This document shows positions 43,920-52,405 of a stretch of DNA of 64,000 bases, in pieces. The position numbers were made by a program, and so were the translations under genes. Source of the DNA: Paraburkholderia phosphatilytica. GTDB taxonomy: Bacteria > Pseudomonadota > Gammaproteobacteria > Burkholderiales > Burkholderiaceae. The stretch covers positions 62,001 through 126,000 of the forward strand of contig NZ_QQOA01000020.1 in the NCBI RefSeq assembly GCF_003443895.1, read 5' to 3'. Position 1 is the stretch's first letter, and each line of letters begins with the position of its first letter. A model generated the notes under the pieces. It worked only from the letters and a program-made list of their open reading frames with translations, was not told the DNA's origin and ran no database searches.

Positions 43920-44210
43920 ATGAACGAAACCCGGCAGCAGATCGTCGATCGTCTGCGTCACGTCATTGCCACGCAGCTCGACGTCGACATCTCGCCCGAA
44001 CGCATCGGATTGACCGACGGATTCCAGTCCGTGATCGGCATCGATTCGATCGGCTTCATCGAGCTCAAGTATCAATGCGAGGAAGCGTTCGGCATCCGCA
44101 TCGACGAAAGCGAATTCGTACCGGACAACTTTCTCAACTGCGACGTGCTGGCAAGCTTCGTCCTGTCGAAGCTGAACGCCGGCGCAGCCGTTCACGCCGT
44201 GGCGCGCTGA
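43920..44210 (+). CDS. Acyl carrier protein
   Basis: A 96-aa carrier protein whose phosphopantetheine serine is in GIDSIGFIELK near residue 42, with flanking helices of the usual four-helix fold. GAGGA lies before the ATG. It is the first gene of a compact operon with an AMP ligase 3 bp downstream, two ketosynthase-type genes and a halogenase-like gene, so it probably carries the growing or modified acyl chain of a dedicated pathway rather than serving fatty acid synthesis. The DSI context (rather than DSL) is common in specialised carrier proteins. Confidence 0.87.
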   Translation: MNETRQQIVDRLRHVIATQLDVDISPERIGLTDGFQSVIGIDSIGFIELKYQCEEAFGIRIDESEFVPDNFLNCDVLASFVLSKLNAGAAVHAVAR

Positions 44211-44213
44211 ACG

Positions 44214-45635
44214 GTGGGCGCGCTCATGGACATTTGCGCTGGAGATGGCGCGATCGTCGAAACGTCGAGTCTCTCGTCTCCACGTTGCACGCCCGCCGAG
44301 GTCGACCGGTTCATCGCGACGCTGCGCCGGCACGCGTTGCCAGACGGCAGCGTCGTGCTGGTCGGCATGCCGAATGGCGTCAGGCTGCTGCGCCTGTTCT
44401 TCGCGCTCGTCGCCGCCGGCTACGTGCCCGCGATGGTATCGCCGACCACGCCCGCCGAGCGCCTGCGGCAGATGGCTGAAGACTTCCGCGCAGCTGCGAT
44501 CGTCAAACCGCGTCTGGGCGAAACACTGTGCCGCGAGCTGGCACTTTGCGACGTTGATGCGCAGCACGGCTGGGAGACCGGCTTCTTCTCTACGCACACA
44601 TCGCCGGTCACGCATGCCGGCGAAGTGATCCTGACCACGTCCGGCACGTCGTCGGAGTTCAGCAGCGGCTGTGTGCACGGGTTCGAATCGCTGCGTGCGA
44701 ACGCGCGCAAGCACGCGGAGGACATCGGCCTCACCGCGGCCGATACGGTGCTCGTGAACCTGCCGCTCTACTACTCGTTCGCGCTCGTGGCGCAGGCGAT
44801 CGCGAGCATCGAATGCGGCGCACGTCTGGTGATTGGTGGGCCGCCGTTCATCGCTTCGCAGTATGTCGCCGATCTCTCGCGGCACGCGGTCACCGTCAGC
44901 TCGCTGACACCGATATTGCTGCGAGAACTGGTTGTGGACCGCGCGTCGACGTTGCCGCGCGGCTTGCGCGCGCTCACGGTCGGCGGAGACATGCTCGCGC
45001 CGGAGCACGCGAGCGCATTCGTGACGCGTTATCCCGACACGGCGCTCTATCTGACCTACGGCATCACCGAAGCAGGCCCTCGTGTGTCGACCTGCAACGC
45101 ACACGAAGTGGACGCAACGAGATTCGCATCCGCTGGCTTGCCGATGCGCGACACGATGGTGCGCCTGCTGGACGCAGACCTCCTCAGTGGAGGCATCGGC
45201 GAACTGCTGGTGCATTCGGACACGTTGCTCAAGCGCAAGATCGGCCGCAACGCGAAAAGCCCGTTCATCGAACTCGACGGCCGCAGGTGGCTTCGCACCG
45301 GCGACATCTTCGAGATCGATGCAGACGGCTATCTGTTCTTCCGCAATCGCAAGTCGGATTTCATCGTGCTCAACGACGAGAAGATCAATCTCGCCGCCAT
45401 CAAGCAGTTCTGCCGCGCGTTGCCCGGTGTGCTGACCTGCAAGACCCGGACGCTGATGGGTTCCGACGCGCTCGACGGCTATCTGCTCGACATCGTGGTG
45501 GACGAACGCATGGTGAGCCCGAGCGACGCGGATGCGATGCGCAGCCGCATCCTCAAAGCGCTCAAGCGGCACGAGCGCCCACACAGCCTGACGCTGACGG
45601 CCGTGAATCGTCAGCAGCATGAGTTCTACAAATAA
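44214..45635 (+). CDS. ANL-superfamily AMP ligase (acyl-ACP ligase candidate)
   Basis: A 473-aa adenylating enzyme. Adenylation motifs A5 (YLTYGITEAG), A7 (LRTGDIFEIDADGYLFF) and A8 (FRNRKSDFIVLNDEKINL) are clear. The P-loop is altered to TTSGTSSEFSSG: the usual Lys-Gly end of TSGTTGxPKG is missing. The C-terminal lid is short and ends at HEFYK without a normal GK motif; that final Lys might serve. Start is GTG at 44214, or ATG at 44226. Lying 3 bp after the ACP gene, it most likely loads a starter acid onto that carrier, but activity is unproven given the odd P-loop. Confidence 0.78.
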   Translation: MGALMDICAGDGAIVETSSLSSPRCTPAEVDRFIATLRRHALPDGSVVLVGMPNGVRLLRLFFALVAAGYVPAMVSPTTPAERLRQMAEDFRAAAIVKPRLGETLCRELALCDVDAQHGWETGFFSTHTSPVTHAGEVILTTSGTSSEFSSGCVHGFESLRANARKHAEDIGLTAADTVLVNLPLYYSFALVAQAIASIECGARLVIGGPPFIASQYVADLSRHAVTVSSLTPILLRELVVDRASTLPRGLRALTVGGDMLAPEHASAFVTRYPDTALYLTYGITEAGPRVSTCNAHEVDATRFASAGLPMRDTMVRLLDADLLSGGIGELLVHSDTLLKRKIGRNAKSPFIELDGRRWLRTGDIFEIDADGYLFFRNRKSDFIVLNDEKINLAAIKQFCRALPGVLTCKTRTLMGSDALDGYLLDIVVDERMVSPSDADAMRSRILKALKRHERPHSLTLTAVNRQQHEFYK

Positions 45636-45648
45636 GGAGAGAGCGGCT

Positions 45649-46380
45649 ATGACCGAGGAAATCAGCGCACTGGCCCGCGCCGTGATCGAGCAATACGGAC
45701 TCTCCACCATCGAGCAGGTGGTGCGAGTCATCCCGCTGCATATGTGCCACATCACCCAGGAGCCCGACGTGTTCGGCACCTGGCCTGCGAACGTGATGCG
45801 GCTGCGTCACCCTCAAGCGGAATGGGCGCATCACGAAGCGGTCTATGCACGGTATCGCGACGAGATCATTCCGTCGCTCGGTCTTGCGGATTATCTGCGC
45901 GCGTTCGTCGAGGCCGACGCGCCGCGCTTGCCGTGCTTCTGCACGGAGATGAGCGACGTGGCCGGCACGCTCGCGAGCGTGCTGCTTGCGCAGCCGGTGT
46001 ATGCAATCCGCCAGCTGTACGTCGACTATCTGTATCTGCCGCAGCGCTGGCACTCGCTGAACGCGTTCGTCGTAGATGGACGGATCCGCTATTTCGATTC
46101 GTCGGCGTACCGGCAGGTGTTCGATCGCCAGAAGCGCAAGTTCATGCGGCCCGAGGAACTCGCAGGCTTCGACGCCGCGGACGTCACGCCACACTTCATC
46201 GGCGACGACTGGCTGCAGCGCGAGCCGATGCAGCGCGCGATCTCGTTCGACGGCAACGCGATACACGACACGTTCTGTCCGAATCCGTTCGACACGTCGC
46301 GCCCCGATCAGTTTTTGCGCGTGTACGGAGCGCACTTTGCGACGGCCCCCTCGCGCTCCCACGTGGAGCACATGTCATGA
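45649..46380 (+). CDS. Uncharacterised protein with transglutaminase-like Cys-His-Asp pattern
   Basis: A 243-aa soluble protein I cannot assign. Three segments are spaced like a papain/transglutaminase-type triad: Cys in PCFCTEMSDVAGTLAS near residue 103 at a helix start, His in QRWHSLNAFVVDG near 133, and Asp in RYFDSSAY soon after. This could make it a condensing, hydrolysing or acyl-transfer enzyme acting on carrier-bound chains. AAGGAG precedes the ATG and its stop overlaps the ketosynthase start (ATGA), so its product is made in step with the ketosynthase. No signal peptide or membrane segment. The triad is inferred by eye, not by alignment. Confidence 0.7.
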   Translation: MTEEISALARAVIEQYGLSTIEQVVRVIPLHMCHITQEPDVFGTWPANVMRLRHPQAEWAHHEAVYARYRDEIIPSLGLADYLRAFVEADAPRLPCFCTEMSDVAGTLASVLLAQPVYAIRQLYVDYLYLPQRWHSLNAFVVDGRIRYFDSSAYRQVFDRQKRKFMRPEELAGFDAADVTPHFIGDDWLQREPMQRAISFDGNAIHDTFCPNPFDTSRPDQFLRVYGAHFATAPSRSHVEHMS

Positions 46381-47492
46381 CGCCAATCGTCGTGACAGGC
46401 ATGGCATGGCGCACCGCTTTAGGCAGCACGCTCGACGGCGTCTGGCAGCGGCTCGTCAATGGCGAGTCCGGCATCGCGCCGCTAGCGTCACGTCATGCGC
46501 TGAAGAACGAGCGCGTCGCGGCCATTCCCGACATCGACCGTGACGATATCGCCGCGACGCTTCACGACCTCACGAAGCAAACCGTCGCGGCCGCGATCGA
46601 CGATGCACATCTACCGGTGCCGCTGCACCGGCAGCGCACGGTGCTCGTGGTGGGCACGAGCTTCGGCGCACGTCTTGACGACTCGCAGTGCGTCACACAA
46701 CCGCTCGACCGTTGGGTGCAGGACGTGGCGGATGAATTCGGCGTGACATCCATCGCGCTCTCTACGGCATGTTCGTCGGGTTCGGATGCGCTGCTCGTCG
46801 GCGCTGAACTGATCGATGCCGGCATGGCCGACTGCTGCATCTGCGGCGGCGCCGATGTGCTGAGCGACGCGAAGCGACTCGCGCACACCGCACTCGGCAC
46901 GATGTCGTCGACTACACTGCGCAGCTTCGATGAACATCGCGACGGCACGATCCTCGGCGAAGGTGTGGGTTTCCTCGTGCTAGAACGGGCCGACAAGCGG
47001 GCTGACGTGCAGCCCTATGCGCTACTGCGCGGCGCGGGTTCGTCGAACGATGCCGCGGGCCTCACCGCACCCGATCGCGACGGCAACGGCATCCGGCTCG
47101 CGGTGAACCGTTCGCTTGCCGCGGCCGGTCTGCGTCCTGACGATATCGGCGTCATCAACGCGCACGGATCCGGCACGCCCACCAACGACCGCATCGAGAG
47201 CGCCGCTTATGGGCGCCTCTTCGGCGCGTCGTGCCCAACCGTCTTCGCGACCAAAGGCGCGTTCGGACACACGCTCGGCGCCACGGGTGCACTCGAAGCG
47301 ATCGCATTGATCCTTGCGCTGCAGCGTCGAAGCGTGCCGCCAATCTACGCCCTCGGCACACCGATCCACGACTTCGATCTGCCGATGCCGATTGCCGCCC
47401 CAGCCTCGATCGATGCACGATACGGCCTGAGCGTCACGATCGGCTTTGGCGGGTTCAACACGAGTCTCGTCTTCGAACGGAGCGACGCATGA
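46377..47492 (+). CDS. Beta-ketoacyl synthase (FabF-like)
   Basis: A 371-aa ketosynthase of the KAS II type with the full catalytic set: Cys in STACSSGSDALL near residue 136, His in NAHGSGTPTND near 265 and the Lys/His segment KGAFGHTLGATG near 300. The C-terminal IGFGGFNTSLVF is also typical. It is slightly shorter than FabF (about 410 aa). Translation is coupled on both sides through ATGA overlaps, with the transglutaminase-like gene upstream and the short ketosynthase-like gene downstream. It would condense malonyl units onto the ACP-bound starter. Confidence 0.88.
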   Translation: MTPIVVTGMAWRTALGSTLDGVWQRLVNGESGIAPLASRHALKNERVAAIPDIDRDDIAATLHDLTKQTVAAAIDDAHLPVPLHRQRTVLVVGTSFGARLDDSQCVTQPLDRWVQDVADEFGVTSIALSTACSSGSDALLVGAELIDAGMADCCICGGADVLSDAKRLAHTALGTMSSTTLRSFDEHRDGTILGEGVGFLVLERADKRADVQPYALLRGAGSSNDAAGLTAPDRDGNGIRLAVNRSLAAAGLRPDDIGVINAHGSGTPTNDRIESAAYGRLFGASCPTVFATKGAFGHTLGATGALEAIALILALQRRSVPPIYALGTPIHDFDLPMPIAAPASIDARYGLSVTIGFGGFNTSLVFERSDA

Positions 47493-48025
47493 TCGACCTG
47501 ATCGTCAACGAGACCTGCGGCTTCGCGGTTATCGACGTGTGCGAAGTCGCGGGCATCGATATTTCGCGTATGCATCCGGAAATAAGCGCCGGGATGCGCA
47601 ACGCCGACCCCGTCGTGCTGCCGGTGCTGGAGGCAGTCGGCCGGCTGTATCGCGTGCATCGTGCGCGGCTCGAACCGCACACGGATCGCATTGGCATGAT
47701 CCAGTCCGGTCTGGCATTTCCACGCGCGAAGTCGCAACGCGTGTTCAGCGACGTCAGCCGCAACGGCCGCGTGTCGCCCGTCGCGTTCATCAACGCGAAC
47801 GCGGGCGCGGCCATCTCGTTCTGCTGCACGCGCTTCGGCTTTCGCGGCCCGACCTTGCACCTGACGATGACCGCCTTGCGCGCGCAGTCGCTCGCAAACG
47901 CGCTCGCCGCGACGTGGCTCGCACGCGGCGACGCACGTTATCTGATTCTCGCCACCGCGGATTTCAGCGAACACGATGACATTCGCGTCACGGCCGTTCT
48001 GGCGGGCAAACACGACTCCGCTTGA
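47489..48025 (+). CDS. Short ketosynthase-like protein lacking the catalytic Cys
   Basis: A 178-aa protein resembling the N-terminal thiolase-fold half of ketosynthases. It contains FINANAGAAISFCCTRFGFRGPT and ALAATWLARGDARYLILATAD. At the nucleophile position the sequence is LTMTALRAQS instead of a Cys motif, and the C-terminal half with the His residues is absent. Short KS-like proteins of this type (the Ketoacyl-synt_2 group) occur as chain-length partners in aryl-polyene clusters. It begins in an ATGA overlap with the full ketosynthase gene, so a KS/chain-length-factor pair is the natural reading. Confidence 0.75.
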   Translation: MIDLIVNETCGFAVIDVCEVAGIDISRMHPEISAGMRNADPVVLPVLEAVGRLYRVHRARLEPHTDRIGMIQSGLAFPRAKSQRVFSDVSRNGRVSPVAFINANAGAAISFCCTRFGFRGPTLHLTMTALRAQSLANALAATWLARGDARYLILATADFSEHDDIRVTAVLAGKHDSA

Positions 48026-48092
48026 AGCCTGAACACAAGCGCGAGACGCCAAACAGACCAGGATCAATTCATACTATTTCGGATAACCAATC

Positions 48093-49802
48093 ATGACCTA
48101 CGACTACGATATTGCGATCATCGGCTCCGGCATCTCCGGCTCGATGCTCGGTGCCATCCTCGCGAAGCACGGCACGAGAGTCGTCGTGCTGGACGCGGGT
48201 ACGCATCCGCGCTTTGCCGTCGGCGAATCGATGGTGCCGGAGAGCGCCATCTTGCTGGAGCTGCTTGCCGAGCGCTATGGCATTCCCGAACTCGCGTATC
48301 CCGGCAACATCGCGCAGATCAACCAGCACATCGGTTCGTCCGCGGCCGGCGTCAAGCTCGCGTTCAGCTTCGCGTGGAACGGCTTTCGCAAGGAGCACAA
48401 TATCAACGACGTCGTGTCCACGCCGGTGCTCGCGCCCGAAGCGCATCTGTTTCGCCAGGACGTGGACGCGTATTACGTCGCGCTCGCCGCCCGGCTCGGC
48501 GCCGCAATTCGCCAGCAGGCGCGCATCCAGACGATCGACGTCGCAGACGACGGCGTAACGCTCACACTCGCGGACGGGCAGACGCTGCGCACACGCTTCG
48601 TCGTGGACGCCGCGGGCTACCGCTCGCCGCTTGCGGACGCGCTAAAACTACGCGACGGCGCGCGGCCGATGCAGGCGAACACGCGCTCGCTTTTCACGCA
48701 CATGGTCGGCGTGGACCTGTACGAAGACGCGATCGCGCCAGTCGAGGTACACGGTTCGCCCACCGCGCTGTCTCAGACCACACTGCACCATATGTTCGAC
48801 TGCGGCTGGCTGTGGATCATCCCGTTCAACAACCAGCCGTTCAGCACGAATCCGCTGTGCAGCGTCGGCCTGCAGTTCGACATCGGCAAGCATGGTCCGG
48901 CGAGCCGCGATCCGGAACATGAATTCCAGCAGTTCCTCGCTGATCATCCGTCGGTTGCGAAGCACTTCACGAAGGCCGCGCGCGTGCGCGAATGGACCGT
49001 CGCGCCACGCCTCAACTACACGAGCCGCACGACCGTCGGCGATCGTTACTGCCTGCTCGGTCATGCGGTGGGTTTCGTCGATCCGCTGTTCTCGCGCGGG
49101 CTCGTCAACACGTTCGAATCGATTGTGCGGATTGCACCGGTGCTGCTCGAATCGGCCAGGACCGACGTATGGAAGCGCGACAACCTGCTGACGCTCGAGC
49201 GCTACAGCCTCGAAGTGGTCCGCATCAACGACCGTCTGGTGGCCAATTCGTACACGGCCTTCAAGACTTTCCCGCTGTGGAACGCATGGTTCCGCGTCTG
49301 GCTGAGCGGCAGCTACATTGGCGTGTTGCGGTTGCGCCGGATACTGGCCGACTATCTCGCGCAGCGTGACGACGATGCGCTGCGCACGACCTTCGACGCC
49401 GCGACGTATCCCGGTCATCTGTCGATCGAGAGCCATCGTTACGAGCGCATGTTCGATAGCGCGTGCGCAGCGATGGAGCGTTTCAACGCCGGCGAGATCG
49501 GCGAACGCGAAACGATCGATATGCTGCACGGCCTGTATGAAGCGAACCGCGAGCACCTGCCGCTCGATTTCGCGAACTTCACGAACCGCTACGTCTCGCG
49601 TCCGACAACGGAATTCGCGCAGTCGCTGCTCGACTGGGCCAATCATGCACCGGAAGGTCTCGCCGCGAAACTCGCACGCGGCGCGAGCGCACGGCCCTTC
49701 GATTTTCTCGACCGCTATCGCGACGGCGACCGGCTCGCACTCGCCGCACGCGCCGATGCGCGCCTCGCCGCGCAGATGCAGCAACAGGCGACGGTGGAGT
49801 GA
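48093..49802 (+). CDS. Flavin-dependent halogenase-like oxidoreductase
   Basis: A 569-aa flavoprotein. The FAD motif AIIGSGISGSMLGAILA is at the N terminus, followed by GESMVPES. The halogenase signature WxWxIP appears as GWLWIIPFNN near residue 250. A Lys in GVKLAFSFAW near residue 90 is where the phenol/pyrrole halogenase lysine would be expected, by eye. GDRYCLLGHAVGFVDPLFSRG matches the second FAD contact. It groups with halogenases that work on carrier-bound or phenolic substrates rather than tryptophan. It is in the ACP-ketosynthase operon, so the acyl-ACP could be its substrate. Some family members are dehydrogenases or oxygenases, so chlorination is not proven. Confidence 0.72.
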   Translation: MTYDYDIAIIGSGISGSMLGAILAKHGTRVVVLDAGTHPRFAVGESMVPESAILLELLAERYGIPELAYPGNIAQINQHIGSSAAGVKLAFSFAWNGFRKEHNINDVVSTPVLAPEAHLFRQDVDAYYVALAARLGAAIRQQARIQTIDVADDGVTLTLADGQTLRTRFVVDAAGYRSPLADALKLRDGARPMQANTRSLFTHMVGVDLYEDAIAPVEVHGSPTALSQTTLHHMFDCGWLWIIPFNNQPFSTNPLCSVGLQFDIGKHGPASRDPEHEFQQFLADHPSVAKHFTKAARVREWTVAPRLNYTSRTTVGDRYCLLGHAVGFVDPLFSRGLVNTFESIVRIAPVLLESARTDVWKRDNLLTLERYSLEVVRINDRLVANSYTAFKTFPLWNAWFRVWLSGSYIGVLRLRRILADYLAQRDDDALRTTFDAATYPGHLSIESHRYERMFDSACAAMERFNAGEIGERETIDMLHGLYEANREHLPLDFANFTNRYVSRPTTEFAQSLLDWANHAPEGLAAKLARGASARPFDFLDRYRDGDRLALAARADARLAAQMQQQATVE

Positions 49803-49805
49803 GCC

Positions 49806-51080
49806 ATGGACCTCAGCAACGCGGCGCTGCTGTCGCGCCGCCAGGCCGCCGTCGCGCGCGGCCTCAATCAGGCTCATCCGGTGTTCGTGGCCGAAGCGCG
49901 AAACGATCTGATCCGCGACGTCGACGGTCGCGAATACATCGATTTCACGAGCGGCATCGCGGTGCTCAACACGGGTCACCTGCATCCCGACGTCGTCGAC
50001 GCGGTGCAGCGCCAGCTACAACGCTTCACGCATACCTGCTTCGCCGCGTTGCCCTACGAGCCCTACGTCGCCGTATGCGAGCGCATCAACACGTTGATGC
50101 CCGGCGGCGCGCACAGCAAGTCCGCGCTCTTCACGACCGGCGCCGAAGCGGTGGAAAGCGCGATCAAGATTGCACGCGCGCATACGCAGCGGCGCGGCGT
50201 CATCGCGTTCACCGGCGCGTTTCACGGGCGCACGTTCATGACGCTCGCGCTGACCGGCAAGGTGTCGCCGTACGCTGCGGGTATGGGACTGATGCCCGGC
50301 GACGTCTACCGCGCGCAGTTTCCCGACACGCTGAACGGCGTGGACGTGCGTCGTGCGATCGACAGCATCGAGCAGATCTTCCGCAACGACGCTGCGCCCG
50401 AGGACATCGCCGCGATCCTGTTCGAACCGGTGCAGGGCGAAGGCGGCATTCAGGTCGCGCCGCGCGCGTTCGCGGCGCGTCTGCGCGAGCTTTGCGACCA
50501 GCATGGCATCGTGCTGATCGCCGACGAAGTGCAGAGCGGCGCTGGACGTACCGGCACGTTCTTCGCGATCGAGCAGATGGACGTCGTGCCCGATCTCGTC
50601 GTATTCGGCAAATCGATCGCGGGCGGATTGCCGCTCGCCGGCATCGTGGGTCGAGCCGCGATCGTCGATGCCGTGGGACCCGGCGGGCTCGGTGGGACGT
50701 ACGCGGGTCATCCGCTCGCGTGCGCGGCCGCGCTCGCGGTGCTCGACGTGATCGAACGTGAACAGCTGCCTGCCCGCGCCCGCGAGATCGGCGAGGCGAT
50801 GCGCGCGACACTGCACGACATGCGGCGGCGCCATCCGGTGATCGCGGACGTACGCGGAATCGGCGCGTTGATCGGCATCGAACTGCGCGAAGCCGATGGG
50901 CACCCAGCGACGCAGCGCGCGAAGTCACTGCTTGCGATGGCGCGCGAGCAAGGCTTGCTGTTGCTGGCCGGCGGCGCGCACGGCAATGTGCTGCGGCTCC
51001 TGCCGCCGCTCACGATCGGCGTTGAGCGACTGCAGGCTGCGCTCGCGATTCTGGATCAATGCTTTTCGAGGCTGACGTGA
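49806..51080 (+). CDS. Class III PLP aminotransferase (GabT-like)
   Basis: A 424-aa omega-aminotransferase. The PLP pocket is built by TTGAEAVESAIKIAR near residue 110, AFHGRTFMTL near 137, ADEVQSGAGRTG near 240 and the Schiff-base Lys in FGKSIAGGLPLAG near 267. Closest in pattern to 4-aminobutyrate aminotransferase. It starts 3 bp after the halogenase-like gene, as the last member of the operon, so it may install an amino group on an aldehyde or ketone made by the pathway. A housekeeping GABA role is the alternative; position and coupling argue against it. Confidence 0.86.
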   Translation: MDLSNAALLSRRQAAVARGLNQAHPVFVAEARNDLIRDVDGREYIDFTSGIAVLNTGHLHPDVVDAVQRQLQRFTHTCFAALPYEPYVAVCERINTLMPGGAHSKSALFTTGAEAVESAIKIARAHTQRRGVIAFTGAFHGRTFMTLALTGKVSPYAAGMGLMPGDVYRAQFPDTLNGVDVRRAIDSIEQIFRNDAAPEDIAAILFEPVQGEGGIQVAPRAFAARLRELCDQHGIVLIADEVQSGAGRTGTFFAIEQMDVVPDLVVFGKSIAGGLPLAGIVGRAAIVDAVGPGGLGGTYAGHPLACAAALAVLDVIEREQLPARAREIGEAMRATLHDMRRRHPVIADVRGIGALIGIELREADGHPATQRAKSLLAMAREQGLLLLAGGAHGNVLRLLPPLTIGVERLQAALAILDQCFSRLT

Positions 51081-51106
51081 GGCGTGTTTCGATGAACTGC
51101 AAGATG

Positions 51107-51578
51107 CTCCTGAATATCCTCACCTAAGAGGCGATGAGCGCCGTCCGCATTGGAAGCAAAGCGAAACGGTGAGGATATCCAGGGAGTCACGACTCACGCA
51201 TCTGCGCAGCATTGCGGTGAAGGTAGAAGATCGCAAGCGCTTCACCTTTTAGCGACGCGTCGGAAAACGTGAGCAGCTTGACGAGCAGTGACATCACCTT
51301 TGCCACCGCTCGCAGGCAACTCCTGGAAATCCTCACCAATCGCGCTGATAGCACCCCAAGACTGCGTTGACAGGCCGCACTGGCGAACGCTAGACATCGA
51401 TTCGTTTGAAAAGACGAAAGCGTCGAAACGGTGAGCGCAACGATCGGAGAGCGCTTCACTTCACTCGCGATCTCCTGGAAATCCTCACCAATTCGCGCCC
51501 CGGTAACCTCGTGACTCGACTAGCCGAGCGTGCACCGACGTTACATCGCACACACCGAAAGGTGAGCGTTTCCGGGAG
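51107..51578. repeat. Three successive inverted-repeat pairs (about 18 bp arms)
   Basis: Forward copies lie at 51107-51124, 51320-51337 and 51472-51489; the last two are identical, CTCCTGGAAATCCTCACC. Each is followed by an inverted partner beginning GGTGAG, at 51168-51186, 51430-51451 and 51561-51578. The first two partners share CGAAACGGTGAG, and the last two share GGTGAGCG. Pair spans are 80, 132 and 107 bp. This 540-bp gap has no supportable gene. It could be a REP-like array, RNA hairpins or repeated regulator sites. Confidence 0.7.
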
Positions 51579-51622
51579 ATAGTCGACCGCACGCCGCACC
51601 AGCCCGACTGCGCAAGCAGACA

Positions 51623-52405
51623 TCACACCCCGCTCACATACCCGCCGTCCACCGGCAGCGTCGCGCCGGTAATGAACGCCGACGCCTTCGACGACAGAAA
51701 CAGCACCGCGCCCACCAGATCGTCCGCTTCGCCCCAGCGCTTCAATGCGCTGCGCGCGGCGATCCGGTTCGCGCTCGCCGGGTCTTCCCACAACGCGCGC
51801 GTCATCGCCGTGCGATGGTAGCCGGGCGCAATCGCGTTCACGCGCACGCCGGCGATACCGAATGCGTGCGCGAGCGAACGCGTCAAGCCGAGCATGCCGG
51901 TCTTGCTCGCGCAGTACGCCGGCACCTCGACGTCCGCGATATAGCTGAGCATCGACGCGACATTGACGATCGCGCCCTGACGTTTCTCCAGCTTCACGCG
52001 CGCCGCCATCGAAAGCCGCATCGCCGCCGTGAGGTTCACGTCGATCACTTCGCGAAACACATCGTCGCGATACTCGTCCGCCGGGCGCGCCACGCCTGCC
52101 GCGTTGACGAGCACATCGAGCGTATCGAGTTCGTCGACGAAGCGCTGGATGTCGTCGTGATTGCGCACGTCGAGCCGCGCGAAGCGGATTCCGCTGAGCG
52201 TGCGGTCCGCGTTCAGCGCATCGAGCTTCGCCTGCGAACTGCCGGTGGCAATCACCATCGCGCCCAGTTGCGCAAAGCCCTGTGCAATCGCCAGGCCGAT
52301 CCCGCTCGTGCCGCCCGATACGAGTACCGTCTTGCCGTCGAACAGCCCGGCGCGGAATGCATCGACTTCATCGCCGCGTTGCTGCTGAAGTTGCCCGTGT
52401 TCCAT
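51623..52405 (-). CDS. SDR-family oxidoreductase
   Basis: A 260-aa short-chain dehydrogenase. The nucleotide motif is SGGTSGIGLAIAQG near residue 32, NAAG (VNAAGVARP) near 105, and the catalytic Tyr and Lys are in YCASKTG near 165, with PVDGGY at the C terminus. AAGGAG precedes the ATG at 52405. It overlaps the end of the HAD gene by 38 bp and is the last of seven leftward genes. Likely oxidises or reduces a polyol or sugar acid. Confidence 0.87.
   Translation of the reverse strand: MEHGQLQQQRGDEVDAFRAGLFDGKTVLVSGGTSGIGLAIAQGFAQLGAMVIATGSSQAKLDALNADRTLSGIRFARLDVRNHDDIQRFVDELDTLDVLVNAAGVARPADEYRDDVFREVIDVNLTAAMRLSMAARVKLEKRQGAIVNVASMLSYIADVEVPAYCASKTGMLGLTRSLAHAFGIAGVRVNAIAPGYHRTAMTRALWEDPASANRIAARSALKRWGEADDLVGAVLFLSSKASAFITGATLPVDGGYVSGV

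Noticed and set aside
51187..51459. A 90-codon minus-strand frame in the repeat region
   Set aside because: It crosses repeat arms, lacks a ribosome binding site and shows no recognisable pattern.
51107..51578. Repeats considered as a CRISPR array
   Set aside because: Copies alternate in orientation, spacing is irregular and no cas genes are present.
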